From positions 2,046,001 to 2,110,000 of the forward strand of contig CP099422.1 of NCBI GenBank assembly GCA_024114885.1: DNA of 64,000 nt, read 5' to 3'. Below, one piece after another: positions 21,917-32,949 of this stretch; the stretch's first letter is position 1; each line of letters opens with the position of its first letter. Under the pieces are notes generated by a model, which was given only the letters and a program-made list of their open reading frames with translations, did no database searches and was not told where the DNA came from. The DNA comes from Septoria linicola (Eukaryota; Ascomycota; Dothideomycetes; Mycosphaerellales; Mycosphaerellaceae). Position numbers and translations under genes: made by a program.

Positions 21917-22663
21917 TCATTCCATACGAATCGTCCTCCTCGCAACCTCCAACTCAGGACTAATCTTTCTCAACGCATCCACCAACTCCTCCCCCACCTT
22001 CTCCAAATCCTCATCACTCATCGGCCCCAACGCATCACAAATAAACAACACCTTCTCCGTCTCCTCATCCAACGCAGTCCTCGGCCCCTGCCTCCAATTC
22101 CACCTCCGACAAGTCACCCCCTCATCATCACACCACACCACTTCGCCCTTATCAGAATTCTCAACTTTCCTCTCGCCTTTCTCCGAAACCTCAAATTTCT
22201 CACTCCCGTCCGCTCGTTTCAAAAATGGAGGTCCAGCATACTTATCCAGATCCTCGCCTCCTAGCGGAATCTGCCATTTAACGCATATCGCATTGTAAAT
22301 ATCAGTTAATCGATTGATCCTTGGCAAGCCAGATTTTCCATCAGCAGAAATCCTTCTTGTCAGAGCTTCGAGAGAGTTCCTGTGCTTGTTGGGCTTGGCG
22401 CCAAAGGCTTTGTAGGCTTCGCGCCAGGCTGCGACGTGGAGGATGTCGTTGACGGATTGGCCAGAGGCTAAGTGCTTGCGGGCTGAGGTTTCGGCTTCTT
22501 GGAGGTGGGATTCGGAGAAGTTGTCGCTGGGACCGCCGGCTGAGAGGCCCGAGACTGCGATGAGGAGGGCGCGGTAGTCGGGGCGGAGAGTGAAGACTTC
22601 TGGGGAGATGTGGGCTTTGGAGAGGTAGGCTGTGAGGGTGGGAGATGTGGATGTTGTTGACAT
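21917..22663 (-). CDS. B3/B4 tRNA-binding-domain protein
   Basis: Protein of 248 residues from the Met at 22663 (MSTTSTSPTLTAYL); the frame extends upstream to 22768, but the extra residues look like leader. The body matches the free-standing B3/B4 domain otherwise found in the beta subunit of bacterial phenylalanyl-tRNA synthetase, where it contacts tRNA and edits mischarged product. Typical segments are LPRINRLTDIYNAICVKWQI, the glycine/proline loop after it, CDDEGVTCRRWNWRQG, and ALDEETEKVLFICDAL. An acidic/Lys insert (SEKFEVSEKGERKVEN) interrupts the domain. Stand-alone versions are known from bacteria and fungi; their role, probably in aminoacyl-tRNA quality control, is inference. Confidence 0.8.
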   Translation of the reverse strand: MSTTSTSPTLTAYLSKAHISPEVFTLRPDYRALLIAVSGLSAGGPSDNFSESHLQEAETSARKHLASGQSVNDILHVAAWREAYKAFGAKPNKHRNSLEALTRRISADGKSGLPRINRLTDIYNAICVKWQIPLGGEDLDKYAGPPFLKRADGSEKFEVSEKGERKVENSDKGEVVWCDDEGVTCRRWNWRQGPRTALDEETEKVLFICDALGPMSDEDLEKVGEELVDALRKISPELEVARRTIRME

Positions 22664-23206
22664 GTTTGGTAAGATGTGGCGATGATGTGCAATTGGCAAT
22701 GTCTTGATTGCGCGAGTGGATGTGGTCAAAACGGTCAATAGCTGTGAAGACAATGAAATCATGCACATGATACTTGGTGATAGGCTGTACTTATTATGTG
22801 TGCTGTGGGTGCAGAAATTGAAAACCCTTCAACGCCCTTCATATGTACTGTTCAACGGCAGAATCGGTCCAAGCCGTGTCCAAGGCACTCAATATTCTAT
22901 GGTCTTCTCTGAAACAGCGATGTGGACAGCCTCGTGTATCTCTGCTAGTACGACCGGCCCTTCGCGGTTAAGCATCATAGTTCAAGTGCTGAAGACAGTG
23001 ATGAGATGTCTCTTGTGTTGCACTAGGGAAGCAAAAGGTGGAAAGTGCGGAGGCCGGACAACGCGGCGGCCTTCCTGACATTATCTAGTGACGGCCACAA
23101 CCGAGCCAATCGATATCAAGTAGCATATATCGAAGGGTGGAAATGTTACCTGCATTACCGTATTACTACTGTACTGTGGTCGGGAGAGTACTGTACACAC
23201 TACTGA
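22664..23206. other. Intergenic, no gene seen
   Basis: This 543-bp gap lies between the B3/B4 gene start and the 3' end of the lysozyme-like gene. One 124-codon plus-strand frame (22704-23078) overlaps the B3/B4 leader and has no domain. Confidence 0.5.
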
Positions 23207-24308
23207 CTATACCACCAAGTCTCTTCTTGCTCGCCTCCTCTTCGAACCACCACCACCATCATCATCTTTGACATAGTTCCCATTAATATCCCAATGTCCT
23301 CCTGAGAACGTCCCATCAGGATTCGCTCCACTCGTCGACGAAGAGTCAGAGCTCGTTGACTGAACACTAGTGTCCTGACTCTGCTGCCCACTCGTCCCAG
23401 CATCACTCTGACTCTGCCCCTCACTACCCTCACTCTGCGCCACTCCAGGCTTCTCATCATCACACTTACTCTTAGCCTCAACCCACCCCGTCAAACGATT
23501 CGCAACATCACTCGCATAACACGGCGTAGCACCAATCGCATCACTCAGATCCCCTGATTTAGCCACGTCGCCACTGTTGTACGCTCTCGCAGCTGAGTAT
23601 GCATCACCGAAACGATCTAGGACTTGAACGAGACCGTCGCCTTTGGGTGTGCCTTGCGTGCCGTCTTTGATCATTTGGCGGATCGAGTCGGAGCTGTGCT
23701 TTTCGTCGTAAGACGATCCGTCATGGGATTGCATGAGGCCTGGGTTATGTACGCCGTGCACAGAGTCGGTGGATGTGACGCGGAGGCAGCCTTTGGATTC
23801 TTGGATGATGACTGCCAGAATGAGGCGGTGGTCGACCAGGGAGGCTTTGGAGACGTATTGGATTGCGTCTTTGATTTGGTCCATTTCATCGTCTCTGAAG
23901 GGTGTATTAGTCGTCAGTTGTGATGTTCAGGAAGGAGAAAGGAGCTTACGAATTATTTTCGCCCCAACCATGATCGGTACAAGCAGTCTTCATTTTTGCC
24001 TTGTTGGATTTCCACATATGATCGAAGCTGACCCAGTCGTCTGCGTTGGGAAAGCTGTCGACTTTGCCTTGATAGTAAGTGTACTCGTCCTTCGCATCAT
24101 CTTTGCCATCATGATTCTTGGCAGGATGTTTACTTGCTCCACCGTTCTCGAAGGCGTCCTCGTTCGTGACTTTCGGCCCATCATCGATCGTGTGGCTTCT
24201 GTTCTTGGGGATGTAGACTACACAAACGGCAACGATGGTTGCTATGATAGCTGCTCCAAGAACTGAAGCTATGATACGTTTGCAGCAGGTACCATGTCCT
24301 CGCCCCAT
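23207..24308 (-). CDS. Membrane-anchored lysozyme-like (SLT-fold) protein
   Basis: Protein of about 348 residues in two exons: 24308-23950 and 23894-23207, with a 55-bp intron (GTAAGC donor, TTCAG acceptor) joining ENNS to DDEMDQIKDAIQYV. Residues about 11-33 (IIASVLGAAIIATIVAVCVVYI) form one membrane helix after a short basic head, so it is a type II signal-anchor protein with an extracellular or luminal body. The body shows transglycosylase SLT/lysozyme-fold marks: LAVIIQESKG with the presumed catalytic Glu, GLMQS, and AARAYNSGDV. A Ser/Gln/Gly-rich low-complexity tail follows and ends in a basic KRRRARR patch. It may cleave peptidoglycan of bacterial competitors; chitin is a possible alternative substrate. 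Substrate is inference. Confidence 0.82.
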
Positions 24309-25075
24309 CCTTTCTGGCTTGAGTACAGGCCCTGGGATCCAGTGAGGTGGGGATTGTTGAAGTATGCTGGGCGAGAGTTATGCTGCGGGAGCGTAAAGAA
24401 CAAGCTCAGAAGGCAGCGCATCGAAAGCGCGTGAGATACGCTACTCATATGTACAAGAGCTTCAACCTGGCTATGAGATTGCACTGCTATATCTTCACGT
24501 ATGGTTACCGTAACGGACGGCCTGTTGGCATGGAAGTGCTTGATCATGCTCATAGCGCGGGCAGAGGTCCTTCTCAAGCAGGTGCGTAGAATGGGCTGGC
24601 ATTGGTGTGATCCGATCGTCTTGAAGCAGTGGCCATATTGGTATTCCAGATCGAGTAATTACAATAGACGAGATCTACGCACGGAGCGTGGTTGTAAGTA
24701 TTAGCAGATGCAGCTCGAGAGATGAGCACACCGTGCCATCTTGCTGCCGCTGTACATCTGGCAAAAGCAATTGGACATAGCAAGGATATTAATGTGGCGG
24801 ATACTGATGAAAGCCCAGTCAACGGTGGCTCCTTCTATGGCTCGCGCATCGCATCGTCGAGTTTCTGTGCTATAGTTAGTGCTCCGGAACCTTACTGAGA
24901 CAGCTGTTGTCGGAAGCTTGCCGAGTCTGGTCGGGAATCCTGGTATCTCGACGTGTTTCAGCAAACGCGACAATCTGCCAACCTTCTGAATATGCTTTCG
25001 TCACTTGGAGCTAGGGTGTTTGCTGACTTGATCGATGTTCGTCTTACTCATGCCTCGTGGTATCATCTATGCTCA
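24309..25075. other. Intergenic, no gene seen
   Basis: This 767-bp gap holds the promoter of the lysozyme-like gene at its left end and the 3' end signals of the Rieske/FAD gene at its right end. Small frames on both strands have no recognisable domain. Confidence 0.5.
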
Positions 25076-26929
25076 TCATATCTTGACCTCTGCAGGCACG
25101 CTCACCTCCATGATGTCCACGCCCTTCGTAATCTCGCTCTTGCTCGGCATCTTTCCTCGTCGCATCAGCTCTGCGCTCTGCGTCATGTATGGATCCTTCA
25201 TCATGCTGGCCACAGCCACGACCGTGTCGTCCTTGGTGTAGTATGCCACGAAGCTCTGCTTGCCGTCGCTGACGTCTGTGTTTCCTTGTACAATGACATC
25301 GTCGTACCCGTTTGCAGTGTGACCACAGTATCGTAGTTGTGCGCCAAGAGCGGACCAGAACACTGGGATGAAAGCTTTGGGCTTGGAGCCCGGACTGTTG
25401 ATGGACTGGGCAACACTTCGTCCCATGTTCTGAGCGACGTTCCAGTGCTCAATTCTCACAGGCTTACCATTGCCACCAGGTCCATTGTAGGGGTATGTTG
25501 CGATGTCGCCAATTGCCCAGACGTCCTTGAAGCCGTTGACAGCAAAGCCGGAGTCGACGGCCACTGATCCGTCCTTCTCGAGCTTGATGTCGCTGTCCTG
25601 GAGGTACTTGGTCGATGGCTTGACACCCACACCCTCGATAACCAGATCGGCCTCGAGCGAAGTGCCGTCCTTCAGCTTCACGCTGCCAATGGATCCACTC
25701 TTCGAGCTCGACTCCTCTCCCTTCTCCACCTCGGCCTGCATGTAGAACTTGACGCCGCTCTTCTCAAGTAGCTTACGGAAAACGTTGCCAACCTGCTTGC
25801 CGAAGACAGCTTCACATGGCTCGCTTTCCATGCCGACGATCGAGACATTGTGCTTCTTGCCTGCCAGAGCATTTCCGACCTCCATGCCGATGAAAGAGCT
25901 ACCGATTACGACGACCTTCTTGCCGCCGTCCTCGCCTGCTGCACCAAGGATACCTTGCACATCCTTGAGCGTTCGCAACAAGAAAACGTTCTTCAGGTCG
26001 CCCTTGAGACCAGGTAGAGGTAGCTGGTTTGGAATGCCTCCGGTAGCCAGGATAAGCTTTGTGTATTCGGTCTCGCTCTTGTTGCCCTTGACCTTCTTGC
26101 TCTTGAAGTCGATGGATGTGACAGAGTCATTGATGAACTCGACGTCACCCTCCTTGTAGAATTCTGGTGATCGCCACTGCACCTTGTCTGCAGTATCCAT
26201 CAATGCCTTTGATAGCTTCGTCCTGTCAATCGGAGGGTGGTCCTCTTCCGCAATGGATGTGATGTGGCCCTTGTAGCCACCAGCTCGGAGACCTTCAATG
26301 GCACCCATGGCACCACTGCCACGTCCAACAACGACAACCTTATCTGGGCCAGAAGCTTTACACTTGATGCTCAAGTTTCTTCTCGCAGCCTTGATGTCGG
26401 CCTCACTGCCCTTGATGTAGACGCCGCCATCCTTCTGCACGATCTCAAACTTTTGTAGTGGGTCTGGAGCTGGAGCATCCTCAATGTCTCCGGTCTTGAC
26501 ATTGAAGCAAGCTCCGTGCCTGTGGTTTATAAAGATGAGTATGGATGTTCGACTTTGGTGCTATGATACGACATACCATGGACACGTCAAGCGGCCGTCA
26601 GGAGTCAACACGCCCTTTGCCAATGGAGCTCCATAATGCGTGCACTTTGGAGACAGAGCGTGCACTTCATCCTTGACCTTTGCCAGCAGCACAGTTGCGA
26701 GCTTGTCCTCGCTCGCCTGCACGCCTTCGACCTCGACTTCCTTGGTCTGGCCGTTCTTCAGGTCGATGCTGGTCAAGCCCTTGAGCTTGAATTCGTCGGT
26801 CGCCATGGCTCGGATGCTCGTCGAGAAAAAGAAAAAGGCGGCTCGTGGGGTGAAGAAAGAGGGTGATGTTGCTGATCCAGCTGTTGCTTTCCTGCAGAAG
26901 ATGGAGAGAGCAGTGCGTGTTGAGAACAT
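25076..26929 (-). CDS. Rieske/FAD-NAD(P)H oxidoreductase, AIFM3-like
   Basis: Fusion of a Rieske [2Fe-2S] domain to a pyridine nucleotide-disulfide reductase, about 598 residues. Exon 1 is 26929-26577, the intron 26520-26576 (57 bp), exon 2 26519-25076. The intron splits the second Rieske ligand box (CPW/HGACF); the first box is CTHYGAPL, giving the CxH...CxxH ligand set. The reductase part has an FAD dinucleotide fold (VVVVGRGSGAMGAIEGL), an NAD(P) fold (VVVIGSSFIGMEVGNAL) and the ATP-motif-like VWAIGDIA segment. The N-terminus is rich in Arg, Ser and aromatic residues with no acid, consistent with mitochondrial import; a second Met (MATDEFKLKG) could produce a cytosolic form. Family known from animal AIFM3 and fungal AIF-like proteins; substrate unknown. 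Confidence 0.93.
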
Positions 26930-28585
26930 GAACTACGACGATGAAGAGAGCACAGATGAGATGGAATGGCAGAAAGTGTGAATTACGGCTTCTCCTCTGC
27001 TGCTGCTATCCACCAGGACATCTCTCATCCCAATGCACTCGTCACCACGGCACATCGCTCGATCCCACCTTCAATGTTTGATGCGTCCACGATGATGACA
27101 TACCAGCTTCGACCAATCATATTGCTCGGAATGGTCGGCCGGAGCTCGCGCCGCTCACTCCATGGTCAGCACCAAAACACAGCACACCACTTGCCCGCTT
27201 GGTTCCTCGACGCGTAGACGCGTTCTTCTCGTACTGAACTCCTGGTATTGTACACTTCCATGAGTCCTTTTCAAATGCCGTGAGCATTCTCGTAGAACTT
27301 CGGAAGGTCGTCGAAACCTTCTCCATCTAAGCACACTCGTCATTGTTTGAACGCTATCTGCTTGCCACCGTTGACCAGGAATCTCGGTATCGTTCATATC
27401 TCTGACCTCCAAGCGACGACTGAGGTCTTGTGAGCGAGATTGTAGTGACAAGACGATCGAAGTTGATACCGAGAGTATAAGCTCTTTCGCAAGCTAGATT
27501 CGATCACCATGCATGTGAGAAACAGCAGTACGGATCCTTATCGATTAGGACGCGGTGGGGATTTGGAACTCCAGATCCAGAACTGATCGTGACCCTTGAA
27601 TGGTCTAAGAACAATCACGAAGCGGAGGCGACTACAACGCTCTTTAGAGAGCTTAAGCATAGGGCTGGCAAAGAAACAGAGCGGCATGGAGTAGAGTTAA
27701 CACCCTTCTCAACCTTAAAACCCTAAGACTCCTAAGCAAAGGGTAATACAAATGTGAATAGTACCGAAGCCGAAAGTTGGAGAAGGTGATGTCTCTACAT
27801 CCTGCAACAAGCTGTGCTGCCAGTAGCACACGCAGGCAGCTCCCACCATATTCTTGCCGATGGAGAGAGTTGCATTTGGGACGAATGCGTGGAAGTGAAA
27901 CTCTAGCATTACTCAGTGTCTCCATCCTTCGATTAATAGCCTCGGCCAGAAGAGCGGGGCTACATCGCGAAGTTTCGTTAGACCCAGTCAGAGAGCGGGT
28001 ATGCTCGACAGGATCTGGTCCCCCTGTTCCAGCGCAAGCTGCGCCACCGTGAGCAGCTCCACGTAGCTAGGAGGGCAAGCTGAAGTCGGAGAGCGCTCCG
28101 CTCATGCCGAATGCCTTTGTCGGAGAGCCTCCTCAATGCTTAAGCGTATTGGAGACTCATAGCAGTACATCGAAATTCAAAATTTGGAGCTTGTCTAATG
28201 ATCCTGGGACTCCAGGCAGATCCATACTTGACTGGCCTGGAGTGAACGAGGCGCTCCTTCCAATCCCACCGGACGGCGCCGAGTCTCGCCAGTATTTCTG
28301 GGTCGTTGCGTGCACCGTGCGGCCGTGTGCAGCGGCCGTTCGTTGTGCTTGAGTCGCTCAGATTGGAGAGGATCTTGCGCATTGCAAATTTACTGGGGCC
28401 AACCAAGTGTGAAGCTGTAGCTTAGGACCCTATGTTGAAGCGAAGGTCATCTCGGATCCATACTGCAGGACGATATCGTACGGGCTTTTCGAAGCGCTGT
28501 ACAATGCCCCAGTCAGCTGAGATCTGAAGAGTACGGTTGGGCAGTGGTTTTGTAGCCTCACAAACCAGTAGCATATGGTGAACAC
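26930..28585. other. Gene-poor 1.66-kb stretch
   Basis: Apart from the promoter of the Rieske/FAD gene at the left end, I see no supportable gene. Several 80-100 codon frames overlap on both strands without signal peptide, domain or plausible introns. No transposon ends or RNA genes were recognised. Confidence 0.5.
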
Positions 28586-29120
28586 TCAATCGCCCGGGTT
28601 TGGGCAATGCAGAGACACACTTCCCCCCTTTGCTGTAACATTCTTGTATGGAGGCGATAGACAGACCCCTCGGGTCTTCACATCATTGAGCTGTGCATCT
28701 GTCAGTCGTGATGTGAAGTATTCCACTTTGACACAACGACCCACTCTTCCCAGGACATAGATTGGATCGAGGTCTTCCACTCCCTTCTCCTGGTCCAGCT
28801 TGCTTGGCTTCCCCCGGTCATTCACATCGTACACATTCAGCCAGCAATCTCCGTGGCAGTCGACATCTTCGCCGTCCACGTGCGCCGTTCACTGTACCAG
28901 GAAACTGTCGAAGACATAATCATCGTGCTCTGATGTCATGCATCCTTCTCCATCGATTCTTGCGCCGATCTGGGGCGCTTTGCTGTCCATCCACGGCAGT
29001 CCCATGCAAAAGGTGTTGTTGTAGCGATTCACCAGAATCTGGAAATCGAACGGACATTTTGCGACTGCCGTCGTGGACAGTACTGCGAACAAGCCGGATG
29101 ACAATGTTATCTTGCCACAT
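28586..29120 (-). pseudogene. Small secreted cysteine-containing protein, disrupted
   Basis: Reading leftward, ATG 29120 gives MWQDN. A shift of frame then gives a hydrophobic signal-peptide-like run (LSSGLFAVLSTTAVA) followed by KCPFDFQILVNRYNNTFCM, with an N-linked site. The frame meets a TGA at 28891-28889 (FLVQ-stop-TAHV) and then continues open for about 100 codons in the same frame, with further cysteines (VDCHGDCW, GRCVKV, GVCLSP, SLHC), to a stop at 28586. The result resembles a secreted protein of about 175 residues with eight or so cysteines. It has lost its start linkage and gained one in-frame stop. I do not recognise the family. The distributed cysteines and open frame beyond the stop argue for recent decay or recoding. 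Confidence 0.5.
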
Positions 29121-30521
29121 GGTGCTTTTGCTTGCTTGTGTGATACTCGCAGAGGCGTCGCTTTTCTGCGAGGAGGTTGAGATAGCTTAGATTATGGTAA
29201 AGAATGTCGCAGTGAGGCTCGTCGGTGGAAGTCAGGCCGTCCGCCCTGGGTCTTGCGGCATTGATGCTTGCTCGTAAGGACCCAAAGTTCGTTGAAGCTT
29301 CTCCACGATTGACGTTCCGGCTACTAGGCTCCGAGCGTTGGCAACTTCTCGACCAGTCTGAACTTGGTACGAGGTCGATTCAATGTTGTGTCATCGTTGT
29401 TGTGGTTCGTTGGAATGCTGCCGCGCACCGTGTCTCCCATTGACTTGAGACTCAAGGTACGAACCGGTGTGGGAGCTGAGAGACGGGTGGACAAGCTCCG
29501 TCTCCCACCTCTCATGTACTATTACGAGTTGAAAGTACAATCGAGGATTTTCCAGGTCGTCACTTCCTTATGCATCATCGAATCGTTCTCCAGTTGCGAA
29601 AGGCTTTTCACGGGTTGTAGTCACTGCTCCGGGTAGCATGGATTATGCCGTAGCACAGAAGCACGATATGTGAAGTCGTTCTGCAAGTTCAGATGTGAAC
29701 ACTCGTGTCGAAGCTTTGCTTTTCCAGCCATGATCAATGCTCGACAGCCTAACGGAACACCAATGCCAGCAGGGTAGTGTCCGAAGCCGGCGCCATTGAC
29801 CAGTAAGCCCTGTATCAGCCTCGTGGATAGAACTTCCACCATTGCAGCATGAGGTTGTTTGGCCACCATGTAGGCAACCATCTTATGCATGTTGTAGACA
29901 CTGGGCCAGCCTCGACCAAGTTCATCAATGCATTTGAGCTTTCATGATCCATGTGCTGGCGCCATCTTTCTTCGCCGCCATCGTTGGCTACTCCAACGTA
30001 AGACTGAGGGGCAGTCAATCGATCGCCTGCACCTCCGTGGCCCGAGCTCTTGAAACGACGCGTTTCTGTAAGAGTATGCTTGGCATACGAGAGTACTATC
30101 TTCCGTCGGCCACGTACCGCTTTCTTCACCTTGTACGCGTTGTCTTTCGAAACCTCTGGGCAATCGAGCGTGTCAAGTTCTCTGTCGCAGCTGACATCCG
30201 AATGCCTGCTTCCAAGCTGTATTCACAGTAAAAAAATCTTGCTTGTCTAGAGGGCGCTGCGCGCAGCAGTCTCCATCGCGGGAGCCATCAGTATCGTCCA
30301 TGGGGTTGACCCTCGGTGGCATGGGTGCCGCGGAAATGCGTGAGAGAGCGCCGCCTTATGCGGGGTGTGGCCAGTCTTGACAATGACTGCCTGTTGTGGT
30401 CACCCGAAGAGATACATTGCAAGCCATTCAGGCAGCTAGTCGTGACGTTGTTCGTTGTGCCGCATTGAGCTGTAGATATCTATTTCTGCTCTCTACTATC
30501 GTCTCGATGCGCAGCAGACAA
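29121..30521. other. Gene-poor 1.4-kb stretch
   Basis: Overlapping minus-strand frames at 29621-29890 and 29815-30129 have moderately protein-like composition, but the frames cannot be joined by a good splice and no domain is seen. They may be remnants. No RNA genes or repeats were recognised. Confidence 0.45.
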
Positions 30522-32241
30522 TCACTTGCCGCCTCTTCTCCCTTTGACAAATCCTACTAGATTTTCAATGACGCCTTCTAGCGCTTCCTTCTCCTTTAAG
30601 CTTTCATCTTTCCTTTGTAGCCAGTGCTCCAACATTTTACTAGAATCTCTGTTCAACATCTCTAGTGTGGACAGATGGTCTTGTAGCTCCCTATCTTCCA
30701 TCCCTATCATGGCTTCTTCCGTCGTTCGGCAGATTAACATGGCGCGATTTGAGTCGAAATCTGGTGGTGGAGGTGGGCCTTTCAGCGTACCAGTCCTCTT
30801 TGGCGCAGACTTCTTTGGCGCTCCAGTCTTGCTGTCTATGCTTGTGCTGGAGTCGTTGGCGCCGTCTGATCTCAGGCGGTTGAGTTGTGTTGAGCTTGCT
30901 CGTGGCGAGGCAAGATTAATGTCTGGTAGCACAAGGCGTTTCTGTTTCGAAGGTGGGAGAATCTCGTCCAGATCAACCGGTACTCCTAGGGACACCAAGA
31001 AAAGTCGCCTGATCTTACTCCTCGTCCAGTTGGGAGGTTGCATGGGAGGCGGTGACACGAGTTGCTGCCACAACGAGAGTGAGCGATCTGACAGGAAGGG
31101 AGAGCTAATTGACATGTCGCGTGGAGGTATTGATGATGGCAGTGCTGGCAAATCAGGGAAGATGAGGTCGAGATATGGCGATATCGTCTCCTGTAGCTCG
31201 CTGCCTTCGAGGTCAGGTTTGAGGTCTAAAGGCGGCTATATTCGAGTTAGTGTCAAGATCGTGATGAAGATATGGCGATATTTGGTGACTACTTACAAGC
31301 CCTGCTAGCGCATCTGGCAAAGAATACGGTTGAGGCCGCTGTTCAGGAACAGGCGCAGGTGTTGTGGGCTCGTCAAAATCTCCAAAGTCATCATCCTCGC
31401 CACCTTCGGCAAACTCGTCAAAGTCGTCTCCAAAGTCAGCATCGTCTCCAAAGTCAGCATCGTCATCTTCGGCATCATCATCTGGTATATCATTTTGTGT
31501 TGTTTGTGGTGTTTCCTGTGTAGGCGTGTCGTCTTCTTGCTTCCCTTCCCACATGCTGCGAAACCAGGCCTGTCTATCTTCTGGATTCTGCTCTACTTGG
31601 TCTCTGCAGTGGTTGTTAGCTGAGGTTGTGCGCATTGCAACGCAAAACGACTTACTGACCATTCTCGCCACTTCGGGCAGCAGCAGACGCTTTTCGCACC
31701 TCATCTGGCGACGCGTCGGCCAAGCGTTTCTCATATGCTGGAGTACCTTCCACCTCACCATGCGCGGGCTTGTTGTCCACACGTTCGACGACAAGCCGCG
31801 GAATGGGTGTGCCGCCCGGTGTCATCGGTCTGCTGCCCGTCGAACTGGTGCTGGCAGCGCTGTTGCCTCGACTGCGCGTGCCACTAATCTGCAACGTGGC
31901 ACTTCTCGACCTTCGTCCCTCGGGCACAATTTCTATCTCGTCGGGGACTGCATCTTGAGTGCGCAGCGAATAGGCGGGTGTGCCGGGCACTTCGCCGTGA
32001 GCAGCAGAATCATCGACTCGCTCTACTCGTGTGATGGGAATGGGCGATTGCGGAGGATTGTTGGGGTTCGGCGTGCCATTGTCGCCTTCCGAGGCAGACG
32101 AGAAGTGGTCATCGGATGAGTCTGGTCATGCTGTCAGTTGGAGTAAAGGTAGATGTAGCATCACAAACAAGACATACTCGACACCACGTCCTGCCCTTGA
32201 ATGTCCTGCGTGTTGATGCGCGGAATCTGAGGTGCCGCCAT
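30522..32241 (-). CDS. LAA2: Laa2-like AP-1 accessory protein
   Basis: Protein of about 516 residues in four exons: 32241-32178, 32121-31656, 31603-31297 and 31235-30522, with introns of 56, 52 and 61 bp, all GT-AG. Residues 1-175 are disordered and contain two related segments (RVERVDDSAAHGEVPGTPAY and RVERVDNKPAHGEVEGTPAY, each 20 residues), an internal duplication. An acidic Phe-rich stretch follows (DDADFGDD repeated, DDDFGDFDEP), the kind of motif that binds adaptor ear domains. The conserved core is PPNWTRSKIRRLFLVSLGVP and DLDEILPPSKQKRLVLP, diagnostic of the YBL010C/Laa2 family. A helical, probably coiled-coil end follows. In yeast Laa2 links Laa1 to AP-1 on the trans-Golgi; the same role here is by homology. 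Confidence 0.82.
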
Positions 32242-32949
32242 GACCGAGAAGCTGTATTGTGACGCTTTGCCTGTAGATCGTGCTTCTCTCTCGCAATATG
32301 TCCAAAAGTGCAAGGAAAAGGACGCAACAATCAGTCTGACCGGCTGTCTATCGTCGTCGAGGCGCAGTCGCTGGAGTCTGTTGCCCTGATGACCCCTGCC
32401 AATTCAGGTCTAGATTGCTTCCGTGCCTGAACTTTGTGGCCACCTCGTCTCTCACTCTCACGCTGCTGCTCTTCTCCTGGACCTTATGCAGCGCTAGTCA
32501 TCAAAGCAACATCACATGCACATCACTGGTACAGACGACACGCGGCTAATATATAGACCACTTTATCGCAGACGATGCTGGGGAAGCGACGATTCTAGAA
32601 CGGCATGGATCTGATGCAACCGCTCACGCGATCTTCACCCACTGCTCCACTTGAGCTCCTCAGCCTGTTCCTAGATTCCAGGTTGTCAGCATTGGCCTTA
32701 GAACTGGCGTTCCATTCGGAGATGGCACAAGGACACCATGATCTGACAACTAACAGTGAGGTTCATGACAGTACAATTTCGGACGGCTTCCGAGCCATGG
32801 TAACCCAACAATAACAGCAGAGAGCAAGCCAAATTCAATCTCAGTACACAGACAAAGCACGCTCCATAGTCGGCCAATTTGCCGATGGTACCACAACCTT
32901 GCCCACAACTCCTACAGCTTCTTTGCTCCCAAATTCAACATGCTGATGC
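32242..32949. other. Intergenic, LAA2 promoter side
   Basis: This 708-bp gap separates the LAA2 start from the 3' end of the F-box-like gene. The plus-strand frame at 32605-32814 has no domain. Nothing else is supportable. Confidence 0.5.

Noticed and set aside
29621..30129. Two overlapping minus-strand frames with moderately protein-like text
   Set aside because: No canonical splice joins them and no domain or homology is recognisable.
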